Source: an uncultured Mediterraneibacter sp. (lineage in GTDB: Bacteria; Bacillota; Clostridia; Lachnospirales; Lachnospiraceae). Taken from it: a stretch of DNA of 16,382 nt. The stretch's first letter is position 1, and the number at the start of each line of letters is the position of its first letter. Location: assembly GCA_934418295.1 (NCBI GenBank), contig CAKRWZ010000042.1:1-16382 (forward strand). The letters run 5' to 3'. Position numbers and translations under genes: made by a program. This document shows, piece by piece, positions 7,913 to 13,837 of the stretch. The notes below the pieces were generated by a model. It ran no database searches, had not been told where the DNA came from, and saw only the letters and a list, made by a program, of their open reading frames with translations.

Positions 7913-8767
7913 TCAGGCCATTACCTGTTCTTCTGTTTTTTTCTGTTTTTCTTTTTTCTTCTTTTTCTTTGCCGGTTCCGTCACTTCGCCGTAGAACAAC
8001 GCCGTCAGCATGGTCAGGACATAAGTCTGGATCAATGCATGCAGCAGGGTAAACATGATTCCCACCACTACCGGAAGTACAAAACTCAGGTTGATATAAT
8101 AATATACGAGCTCCGTTACCAAAAGTCCGCTCAGCAACGCGCCGAACAAACGGAAGCTCATGGAAATCGGAAGGGAAAAATCCTTCAACGTCAAGCCGAT
8201 TCCTTTCACACCGTTTCCTGCGATTCCGCCTGACATGATGATCAGGTAGGAAAGACATCCCAGTGCAATAGCGGCGTTGATGTCTGAAAGCGGCGCCGAA
8301 AGCGCCATAGAGGTACCTCCCGTCGTTACCACCTGTATTCCGAAAAGCTCAAACAGGGTTCCGAAGAAAATATAAACACCTGCCCCGAAAATGTATGCCC
8401 CAAGGAATCCGTTTCGATGAGGGCTGTTTGATTTTGCCAGATTGTCAAAAAATCCGACCAGAGCTTCCAGCATCATTTGAAACTTTCCCGGAACGTATTT
8501 GAATCTGGGGATCACAAAGATCCGGATCAACAGTGCTGCCACCAGTAAAATAATGGTCACGGTAAACGCAGAGATCAGTGCCGGGTTTACATCTTTCAGT
8601 CCGAAAAGACTGACCTTGTTTGACTCGTGCAGCACTGCATCACGCATTACTTCTTTGATCGACTCACTTTTTACCTTTGCCCCGCCTGTCAAAAGACTGG
8701 CCGCCAACAATACGGCCATCAGGCAGATCCAGGAAATGAGTGCGATCCTACGCTTTTTCTTGCTCAT
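7913..8767 (-). CDS. atpB: F1Fo ATP synthase a subunit
   Basis: This 284-residue membrane protein forms the ion half-channels. It has an N-terminal hydrophobic segment (8-27), several further membrane helices, and the essential stator arginine at 206 in SMSFRLFGALLSG. The last helix contains LLHALIQTYVLTMLTALF. The C-terminal tail is very Lys-rich (AKKKKKKEKQKK), more than usual. SD AAGGAG precedes ATG 8767. It is the first recognisable gene of the operon. No atpI/atpZ gene precedes it; instead there is a 485-bp leader holding repeats and a terminator-like hairpin. Confidence 0.96.
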   Translation of the reverse strand: MSKKKRRIALISWICLMAVLLAASLLTGGAKVKSESIKEVMRDAVLHESNKVSLFGLKDVNPALISAFTVTIILLVAALLIRIFVIPRFKYVPGKFQMMLEALVGFFDNLAKSNSPHRNGFLGAYIFGAGVYIFFGTLFELFGIQVVTTGGTSMALSAPLSDINAAIALGCLSYLIIMSGGIAGNGVKGIGLTLKDFSLPISMSFRLFGALLSGLLVTELVYYYINLSFVLPVVVGIMFTLLHALIQTYVLTMLTALFYGEVTEPAKKKKKKEKQKKTEEQVMA

Positions 8768-8854
8768 AAGCTGCTCCTTTCTGAAATGTATCTATCTGAT
8801 CATTGCCGGGGATGTTTCCTCGTCGGAAGCATCGGCTCTGAGAATATTGGGATG

Positions 8855-9121
8855 CCCCGCAAGCGGAAGTCGGTTTTCCTCTTTGCTTAAACAGAGGTCA
8901 GAACTTCGTTCCTCCATCTGTGGGCACTCGTCCGCGGGCTTCGCCCCCTCGTTGCTTTTCCCAGAGGTCAGAACTTCGTTCCTCCATCTGTGGGCACTCG
9001 TCCGCGGGCTTCGCCCCCTCGTTGCTTTTCCCAGAGGTCAGAACTTCGTTCCTCCCTCTGTGGGCACTCGTCAAACCGGCTCTCCCGCAAGCGGGAGCCG
9101 GTTTTCCTCGTTGCTTAAACA
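8855..9121. repeat. Mosaic 70-bp tandem repeat array in the atp leader
   Basis: Two full 70-bp copies (8892-8961, 8962-9031) and a 41-bp partial third (9032-9072) begin CAGAGGTCAGAACTTCGTTC. The array is flanked by related blocks: CCCGCAAGCGGAAGTCGG... (8857-8892) and CCCGCAAGCGGGAGCCGG... (9084-9121), both ending TTGCTTAAACA. Each unit holds short hairpins with TTC loops, GAAC-TTC-GTTC and GGGC-TTC-GCCC. The third copy swaps the second hairpin for a much stronger one (9073-9104). A minus-strand frame runs through the array without looking like a protein. I interpret it as a structured, expandable non-coding repeat. Confidence 0.85.
9073..9104. terminator. Strong GC-rich hairpin at the upstream end of the repeat array
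   Basis: AAACCGGC (9073-9080) pairs with GCCGGTTT (9097-9104) and TCCCGC pairs with GCGGGA around an AA loop, leaving a 2-base bulge. Short T runs flank it (TTTT on +, TTT on -). It could terminate or slow transcription entering the atp operon, or simply be a repeat-borne hairpin. Confidence 0.45.
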
Positions 9122-9168
9122 AAAAATAAATGCCAACAAGCCGTGTTTCGGTGGCCTGCAACATTTAT
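9121..9168 (-). terminator. Intrinsic terminator/attenuator in the atp leader
   Basis: Minus-strand ATAAATG (9168-9162) pairs with CATTTAT (9132-9126). The stem extends inward through TTG and CAGGCC/GGCTTG with one bulged T. It is followed by six T residues (9126-9121). It lies about 80-125 nt after the predicted start of the atp transcript and 354 nt before atpB, so it would have to be bypassed for atp expression from that promoter, or it ends a separate small RNA. Confidence 0.75.
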
Positions 9169-9246
9169 CATCTCCGTTCTCTTTTATTAACGTTTCAAAG
9201 TTCCCAGCGGTCATGGTTTTGACTGCTATATGTTCCTCTCACGAGT
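9121..9246 (-). ncRNA. Candidate leader RNA or small RNA upstream of atpB
   Basis: The interval between the predicted promoter and the terminator would give an RNA of roughly 125 nt. It contains a first hairpin, AGCAGTCA/TGACCGCT with a 6-nt loop and one mismatch, then a purine-rich linker, then the terminator stem. A GGAG (9173-9176) followed by ATG at 9164 sits at the base of the terminator, resembling a translation start that pairing would hide. I could not match it to a riboswitch class that I know by eye. It may be an attenuator, an sRNA, or a leader whose gene was lost. Confidence 0.4.
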
Positions 9247-9252
9247 GCATTC

Positions 9253-9281
9253 ATTGTAGTTCCCTTTTCTGAAAAAGTCAA
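9253..9281 (-). promoter_or_regulatory. Sigma-A type promoter upstream of the atp operon
   Basis: On the minus strand, TTGACT (9281-9276) and TACAAT (9258-9253) are separated by exactly 17 bp. It lies 91 bp after the recombinase stop, and no other good promoter was seen before atpB. The 9282-9372 stretch itself is AT-rich with only weak stems, and I see nothing else in it. Confidence 0.75.
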
Positions 9282-9372
9282 GCAAATTCCCATAAGTTTT
9301 TCTATTATTTTACATTCCCGTTTTTTGCCTGTATTCCGGCGATTTTCCCACTTTTTTATTACGAATTTTTTA

Positions 9373-10878
9373 TCAGATTTTCCAAAAGATTTTGAGGTCT
9401 CCGTCGGTGGATATTTCGATTTTTTCGATCAGTTCCCGGCAGATTTGTTTCTTCTGCGGGAGGGGAAGTTTTGCGTAGGATACCGGCAGGAGTAAAAGCA
9501 ATTTTTCGGTCGTGGGAAGTATACTTTCGAAGAGTTCTGTTTTTTCCAGTTCTCGTTTTAATTCTTCCAGTTTTTCATGAATCAATTCTGTGCTTTTTCC
9601 GCCCAGGGCCGCCAGTTCCAAAAAGGTCTGTTCCTGCTGATGCAGTCGTTTTTTCTGTTTTTCCAGGAGCTGTTCTTTTTCCTTTTCTTCTATAATATAA
9701 GAGGACAGGCGATCCAGTTCTTTTTGTACAACTTCTCCGACCTGTGCCTGCAAGGTTTCCAGCTCTACTTGCCCGTAACGGTTGCCGCACAATTTCAGGC
9801 CGTATCTTCCATAACAGCCTAAACGAGGTGTTCCGTCTGCTTTTTTTCCATAGGCTTTGATGCCATACCCACAGGCACCGCATTTCAAAAGCCCGGTCAA
9901 TTCTTTCAGAGCACCCGTCTTTGCCGCTTTTTTATAAAGCTGATTCTTTTCCAGTTTTTTCTGCACCCGCAGAAACGTCCGACTGTCGATCTGCCCCGGA
10001 AAATTGGTCAGGTATACGCTTTGCATTTCCAACGCTGCGTATCTGCGTTTTCCTGCTTTTCCCTGTACTGCCTGCTTGCCCACTACCTGGCAGCTGGTGG
10101 TCCCGTCCCAGACTTCTTTTTCGTTTAAAATGTGACATCCTTTCACTTGAAAGTGCAGATACATCCGCTGATCTGCCACCGCATAGAGCGGCGAACGCAG
10201 CATCCGGGAAAGCAGGACCGTGTCCCAAGTGCCGTTTGTCCTGCGGCTTTTCTTCCCTGACTGCCGCAGTCTTTCACAGAGATCGCCCAAAGACAGTTCC
10301 GCTTGCGCCGCATAGATCGCAAAGCAGTACCTCACGATCCTCATCTCGTTTTCTACTATCTGCAGGGTCGGAATCCGTTCTTTTGTCCGTCCGATCCGGA
10401 AGCCAAAGGGCGCCGGGCCGCCTGCCCATCGGCCATCTTTTTGGATCCTGCTGTAATAATTATCCTTGACCCGAAGTGCTGTCGTCTGCCGCTCCAGCTG
10501 GGCAAACAGCATTGCCATCTGTACCTGGGCTTCCCCGGACGGAGTGGTTGTGTCCAGCATTTTTTCCGTATAGCTCACAAAATGGCAGTTACAGGCTTCC
10601 AGTTCCCGCCACATCAGATTAAAATCCAAGATGCTTCGGCTGATCCGATCCAATTTATAGCAGTAAACCGCCGAAATCCGATTTTGCCGAATGGCTTCCA
10701 TCATCCGTTGAAATCCGGGCCGCTCCATATTTTTCCCGCTGTAACCACAGTCTGTAAACACCTCCGGCTCTTTTGCATCCTCCGGCAGGATCTGTCTGCA
10801 AAAGGCCACCTGAGATTCAATGGAAATACTGTCTTTCTTTTCAATGCTCTGACGGGCGTAGATGGCTGCTCGCCTCAT
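9373..10878 (-). CDS. Large serine recombinase (site-specific integrase/excisionase)
   Basis: The N-terminal resolvase domain starts RRAAIYARQS with the nucleophile Ser at 11 and continues with YKLDRISRS carrying the catalytic arginines. A recombinase domain follows, then a zinc ribbon (KCGACGYG ... LGCYGRYGLKLCGN) and a C-terminal coiled coil rich in Glu and Lys. At 501 residues it is in the TnpX/SpoIVCA-like size range. These enzymes join attP and attB through a 2-bp staggered cut and usually need a directionality factor to excise. I choose ATG 10878 because the GTG at 10887 overlaps the GAGAGGT SD. The start overlaps the preceding small gene as ATGA. It lies about 290 bp from the right element end. 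Confidence 0.95.
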   Translation of the reverse strand: MRRAAIYARQSIEKKDSISIESQVAFCRQILPEDAKEPEVFTDCGYSGKNMERPGFQRMMEAIRQNRISAVYCYKLDRISRSILDFNLMWRELEACNCHFVSYTEKMLDTTTPSGEAQVQMAMLFAQLERQTTALRVKDNYYSRIQKDGRWAGGPAPFGFRIGRTKERIPTLQIVENEMRIVRYCFAIYAAQAELSLGDLCERLRQSGKKSRRTNGTWDTVLLSRMLRSPLYAVADQRMYLHFQVKGCHILNEKEVWDGTTSCQVVGKQAVQGKAGKRRYAALEMQSVYLTNFPGQIDSRTFLRVQKKLEKNQLYKKAAKTGALKELTGLLKCGACGYGIKAYGKKADGTPRLGCYGRYGLKLCGNRYGQVELETLQAQVGEVVQKELDRLSSYIIEEKEKEQLLEKQKKRLHQQEQTFLELAALGGKSTELIHEKLEELKRELEKTELFESILPTTEKLLLLLPVSYAKLPLPQKKQICRELIEKIEISTDGDLKIFWKI

Positions 10879-11120
10879 GCTCTGCACCTCTCTTTCTGCT
10901 GCTGTTTCCGAATTTTCTTGTCCGTTTTCTTGCCTATTTCCTCGTCTGTTCTCTTGTTTGTTTCCTTGTCTGTTTCGCCATCCGTTTGATCATTTCTTTC
11001 CCTGTATTGTCCGGACTCTCCATCGATTTCACCGGATGTCATCAATAGTTCCAACAGCCGCAGTATGCACCGGATCTGTTCCTCCTTCGTCAGATTTCGA
11101 TACTGATGTTCCACGGCCAC
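10875..11120 (-). CDS. Small charged protein coupled to the recombinase (unknown function)
   Basis: The likely start is GTG 11120 with GGGGAG 7 nt upstream, giving 81 residues. An upstream ATG at 11198 would begin inside the deacetylase and is less likely. The first half is a plausible helical domain (RNLTKEEQIRCILRLLELLM). The second half is a highly charged low-complexity tail of Asp, Glu, Lys and Thr, encoded by degenerate repeats. Its TGA overlaps the recombinase ATG. By position it could be a directionality or accessory factor, but no known family was recognised. Confidence 0.6.
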   Translation of the reverse strand: MAVEHQYRNLTKEEQIRCILRLLELLMTSGEIDGESGQYRERNDQTDGETDKETNKRTDEEIGKKTDKKIRKQQQKERCRA

Positions 11121-11686
11121 CAGGCAGCTCCCCTTTCCCGTTTTCTTTCTTTTACTGCAGGTGTATCCACATCCCACTGAATCGGATAATAGCCGCATTC
11201 CTCTGCTGTCTGTATCACGGAATTGTCATAGTCTCCATAAGGCGGCCGGAACAGGCACATTTCCGTTCCCGTCAGTTCCTTCACTTTGTCGTGTACCGTC
11301 ATCAGCTCGTTTTTTTGTTCTTCCTTGGAAAGCTGGCTCATGTTTTTATGGTTTTCACTGTGGTTTCCCAAATCATGTCCCGCTTCCAGGATTGCTTTGA
11401 CATCCTCCGGGTACTCCAAAACCCAGCCGCCGGTCATAAAAAATGTCACGTGGACCTGTTGTTTTTTCAGGATCTCCAGGATCCTTGCGGTATCGTCATT
11501 TCCCCAAGCCGCGTCAAAGGACAGCGCTACCTTCTTTTCTTCCGTTTCCACCGAATAGATCGGCAGCTCTCTGCCGTTCACCGTGCTGACCACTTTGACG
11601 TATCCGGACAGATATTTGACTGATCCGGCTGCCAGCACCAGCCCCAGCAGCACGAACAGCACGGTTGTTTTTGCTTTTTGCCTCAC
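11090..11686 (-). pseudogene. Polysaccharide deacetylase (NodB/PdaB-like), 5' fragment with element-encoded tail
   Basis: GTG 11686 (VRQKAKTTVLF) follows GGGAG with 7-nt spacing. There is a signal-anchor helix at about 7-30. NodB motif 1 appears as ALSFDAAWG (only one of the usual two Asp, as in some PdaB-like proteins), motif 2 as NHSENH and motif 3 as LFRPPYGD. The sequence runs to IQWDVD and then enters the element, ending in 24 unrelated residues. The truncated product lacks motifs 4 and 5 and should be inactive. Excision between the TATCCACA repeats would restore WDVDSLDWKDYG. PdaB-type enzymes act on cell-wall or cortex glycan and are linked to sporulation in Bacillus; that role is inferred here. 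Confidence 0.88.
11150..11183. other. Right element/host junction (att half-sites)
   Basis: The core TATCCACA is at 11164-11171. The element arm TTTTACTGCAGGTGT (11150-11164) mirrors the left element arm: 11 of 15 positions match after reverse complement. The host side is ACATCCCACTGAATC (11169-11183). CACTG here and CAGT on the left host side (2615-2618) form a short inverted repeat in the reconstructed attB. Confidence 0.75.
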
Positions 11687-11709
11687 CTATGTTCTCCCAT
11701 TGAGACTTT

Positions 11710-11739
11710 ATTACAGGATATGCAGGCAGAAACTGTCCA
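11710..11739 (-). promoter_or_regulatory. Putative promoter of the deacetylase gene (and possibly the recombinase)
   Basis: Minus-strand TGGACA (11739-11734) and TGTAAT (11715-11710) lie 18 bp apart, each one mismatch from consensus. This is about 25 bp upstream of the GTG start and just downstream of the preceding gene's terminator. I found no terminator between it and the recombinase, so a transcript could run through the 5' fragment into the element genes. Confidence 0.55.
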
Positions 11740-11744
11740 GATGC

Positions 11745-11775
11745 AAAAGGGCCATGCATTTTCATACACAGCCCT
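11745..11775 (-). terminator. Terminator after the XRE regulator gene
   Basis: Minus-strand AGGGCTGTGTAT (11775-11764) pairs with ATGCATGGCCCT (11759-11748) around a GAAA tetraloop, including G-U pairs. It is followed by TTT (11747-11745). It starts 10 bp after the stop of the regulator gene. Confidence 0.8.
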
Positions 11776-11785
11776 CATTTCTGAT

Positions 11786-12121
11786 TCATTCTTCTTTTTC
11801 TTTTCCAAACAATTTAAACAATTCTTCCTGGTTTGAATATCCTTCAGTGAGGATCCTCAACGCATCGTCGGAATAGTTCGTCCACTTTGGTGTCACGGAA
11901 TCAAACAAAAAGATTGCCGTGATCGCCAAAAACAATGTCCAGGACATCTGTGCTTTTCCGTTTTCGATCTCCGAAATTCTCCGTTTTGTTGTCCCTGTAT
12001 AATCTGCCAGCTCCAATTGAGACCACCGAAGATGTGCACGCATCGCTCTGATGTTTTTTGCAGCCAAACCGCAAATGATCTTCTTTTGTTCTTTTGTAAA
12101 CAATTTTTCTGCTACATACAT
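11786..12121 (-). CDS. XRE-family helix-turn-helix protein
   Basis: The 111-residue protein has a central Cro/CI-type HTH: NIRAMRAHLRWSQLELADYT, then TGTTKRRISEIENGKAQMSW. A variable C-terminal part probably serves dimerisation. I prefer ATG 12121 with GAGAG upstream; a GTG at 12130 overlapping the epimerase stop is an alternative. It directly follows the epimerase gene with little or no gap, so the two were probably cotranscribed, and it has its own terminator. Its DNA target cannot be read from the sequence. Confidence 0.85.
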   Translation of the reverse strand: MYVAEKLFTKEQKKIICGLAAKNIRAMRAHLRWSQLELADYTGTTKRRISEIENGKAQMSWTLFLAITAIFLFDSVTPKWTNYSDDALRILTEGYSNQEELFKLFGKEKEE

Positions 12122-12126
12122 ACTTT

Positions 12127-12999
12127 TCACTCTCTTTTACCCTGATTATGGGGATGCATTTTCCATACCATTCGGTCCACAATACTGGTATAACTCTGTA
12201 TGATCCGTACGACCTTATTGCTGACATTTTCTTCCATATATTCCGACACCGGCGTTCCCACCTCTTTATTTTCATTTAAAAGGACTGCCGTATCAATGGC
12301 CTGCAAGATCTCTTTTTCCGTGATCCCGGCCAAAATGAAATTGCCGGTTTCCATAGCTTCCGGCCGCTCTGTGGAAGTACGGATGCAGACTGCCGGAAAA
12401 GGGTGCCCCAAAGACAGATAAAAGCTGGCTTCTTCCGGCAATGTCCCGCTGTCCGAGACTACCGCAAAAGCCTTCATCTGCAAATGATTGTAATCATGAA
12501 ACCCAAAAGGATTGTGCAGGATCACTCTCGGATCGAACTCAAATTTTCTCTGTTCGATCAACTTTCGACTGCGGGGATGGCAGGAGTAAAGCACCGGCAT
12601 ATCATAATTCCGGGCGATGGCATTTACCGCCTCCATCAAACTCTGAAAATTTTCTTGCATATCTATATTTTCTTCCCGATGCGCAGACACCAGGATATAC
12701 TGCCTCTTTTTCAATCCCAGACAATCTAAAACATCACTTTCCTGGATTTCCTCCAGATTTTCATAAAGGACTTCTGTCATAGGGCTTCCCACAACGAAAG
12801 TCCGATCTTTGGGCACCCCCGTCATATGCAGATACCGTCTCGCGTGCTCGGAGTAACAAAGGTTGACATCGCTGGTCACATCCACGATCCGCCTGTTGCA
12901 TTCCTCCGGCGAACATTCATCACAGCATCTGATCACGGAAGACAGCCGGATGATCTCCGGTCTGGTTCCCAATATTGTCATAAGTTTCAGTCTGCCCAT
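12127..12999 (-). pseudogene. UDP-GlcNAc 2-epimerase (WecB-type) with large in-frame internal deletion
   Basis: The N-terminus MTILGTRPEIIRLSSVI and everything from CSPEECNRRIVDVTSD onward match the nucleotide-sugar 2-epimerase family: SAHREEN with the conserved His at 107, SDSGTLPEEAS at 182-192, and RTSTERPEA. Family members are about 370-380 residues, and this one is 290. The missing ~85-90 residues fall between residues 21 and 30, at RCCDE. They normally include the GDT loop and the HxEAGxR loop with catalytic Asp and Glu (E. coli Asp95 and Glu117). The frame is preserved but the enzyme is probably inactive. Good GGAGGAG SD upstream of ATG 12999. An assembly collapse would give the same picture. 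Confidence 0.75.
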
Positions 13000-13035
13000 A
13001 CTATATCTCCTCCAAAAACATATCCGATAGGCAAG

Positions 13036-13085
13036 TCAGATACGTTCATTTACCCCCATGACCGCAAAACACAAATATGCAAAAT
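13036..13085 (-). pseudogene. Possible C-terminal coding remnant upstream of the epimerase
   Basis: After the break in the surface-protein gene, another frame reads AYLCFAVMGVNERI and stops at TGA 13036-13038, just 36 bp before the epimerase start. It could be the tail of a lost gene joined by deletion. The match is too short to identify. Confidence 0.25.
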
Positions 13086-13375
13086 GCATCCGATCCTTGC
13101 TCTGCTCCCAGCGAACGCATATACACTTTAATTTTGACATTCTTCTCAATTTTGTTGTCGATCGTTACCTTTTGCGTGATGGAATCTCCGGGCATTACAT
13201 TTTTAAAATCTGTAAACAGATCCGTTGGAGAATACTCACTGCCCGGGGCAAAGATAAAATCTTTTGCATTTCCGTCGTAAATGACCCGCCCATCCGCAAA
13301 CACCGTGAGGGAAGATATCAGTAACATCACCGTCAGCAGAAAAAACACTGACAGGTTTTTCTTCATCTTTTTCAT
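13046..13375 (-). pseudogene. Truncated secreted surface protein of a TasA/SipW-type locus
   Basis: ATG 13375 overlaps the previous stop as ATGA. A clear signal peptide (KKNLSVFFLLTVMLLISSL, then TVFADG) is followed by a beta-sandwich-like start: IFAPGSEYSPTDLFTDFKNV, MPGDSITQKVTIDN, KIKVYMRSLGAE. I recall full-length relatives in Clostridia of about 230-260 residues ending in an LPXTG-like or C-terminal membrane anchor. Here homology stops after GSDAF, and an out-of-family tail (CIFVFCGHGGK) ends at 109 residues, so anchor and most of the domain are lost. I read this as a deletion junction. Confidence 0.65.
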
Positions 13376-13780
13376 TCACCTGTCACCCCGCTTCCGTTTA
13401 CCTTCGTGATTTCTCCACCAAATAATTCAACATTCCATTCTGTGCTTACAACCTTTTCCGGAGACGCTTGAATGGCAGAGGCCAGAATCTCTACGGAAAG
13501 ATGACACCCTTCCGGTACCGCAGCTCCGGGACGCTGTGTGCAGCTTTTAATCAAGCCGTTTGTAACTGCACCGGGTGCGACCGGTTCCTGATAGTACCAG
13601 TAACCATCTCCTCCGTCTATCCATCCATTCCCTTCAAAATAGCTGATCGTGTAATCGACGCCTTTCTCGGGAACACTTGCACTTACTGTCTGATCCGCCG
13701 CATCCTCATTTTTCATCCAGGTAACATTGATCCGCACTCGTATATAACATCAGTGCTTTTGTCTTTGTTTTTGCCTGCAT
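13372..13780 (-). pseudogene. TasA/CalY-like SipW-dependent surface protein, broken by an internal deletion
   Basis: AAGGAGG precedes ATG 13780, which begins MQAKTKTKALML, a typical start of SipW-dependent signal peptides. This frame shifts immediately and stops after 24 codons. In another frame the mature domain appears: YIRVRINVTWMKNEDAADQT, then GYWYYQEPVAPGAV, then EGCHLSVEILASAIQ, running to TGA 13372. The hydrophobic signal core and the N-terminal third of the domain are missing between them. The simplest reading is a deletion plus frameshift near 13740-13750. The downstream frame has a GTG at 13737 but no SD or signal peptide. Confidence 0.75.
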
Positions 13781-13837
13781 AACAAAAACCTCCTTATTAA
13801 TAAATCATATATTGGGGAGCCTTGTGGCATTACCCTC

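Larger units (their letters stand above)
2625..11171 (-). mobile_element. Candidate serine-recombinase integrative element carrying an ATP synthase operon (~8.54 kb)
   Basis: The segment is bounded by 8-bp direct repeats (2625-2632, 11164-11171) and splits a deacetylase gene exactly in frame. It holds a large serine recombinase next to one end, a small gene coupled to it, and atpBEFAGDC. No conjugation, phage structural or transposase genes are present, so it would be a minimal site-specific element rather than an ICE or prophage. Joining its ends gives a 34-bp near-palindrome with a central GA on the minus strand, typical of large serine recombinase attP sites. Mobility is inferred; the boundaries and frame restoration are visible. 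A fixed, inactive relic is possible. Confidence 0.82.

Noticed and set aside
8892..9072. CRISPR-like array
   Set aside because: The 70-bp units are contiguous with no unique spacers and no cas genes are present; each unit is made of small hairpins.
8898..9164. Minus-strand 88-aa frame with GGAG upstream of its ATG, running through the 70-bp repeats (possible atpI)
   Set aside because: It has no transmembrane helices or AtpI-like pattern, its sequence just repeats with the DNA units, and its start lies inside a terminator stem.
10875..11198. Longer version of the small coupled gene from ATG 11198
   Set aside because: The extension would be read from deacetylase coding DNA across the junction; GTG 11120 has a good SD and lies wholly inside the element.
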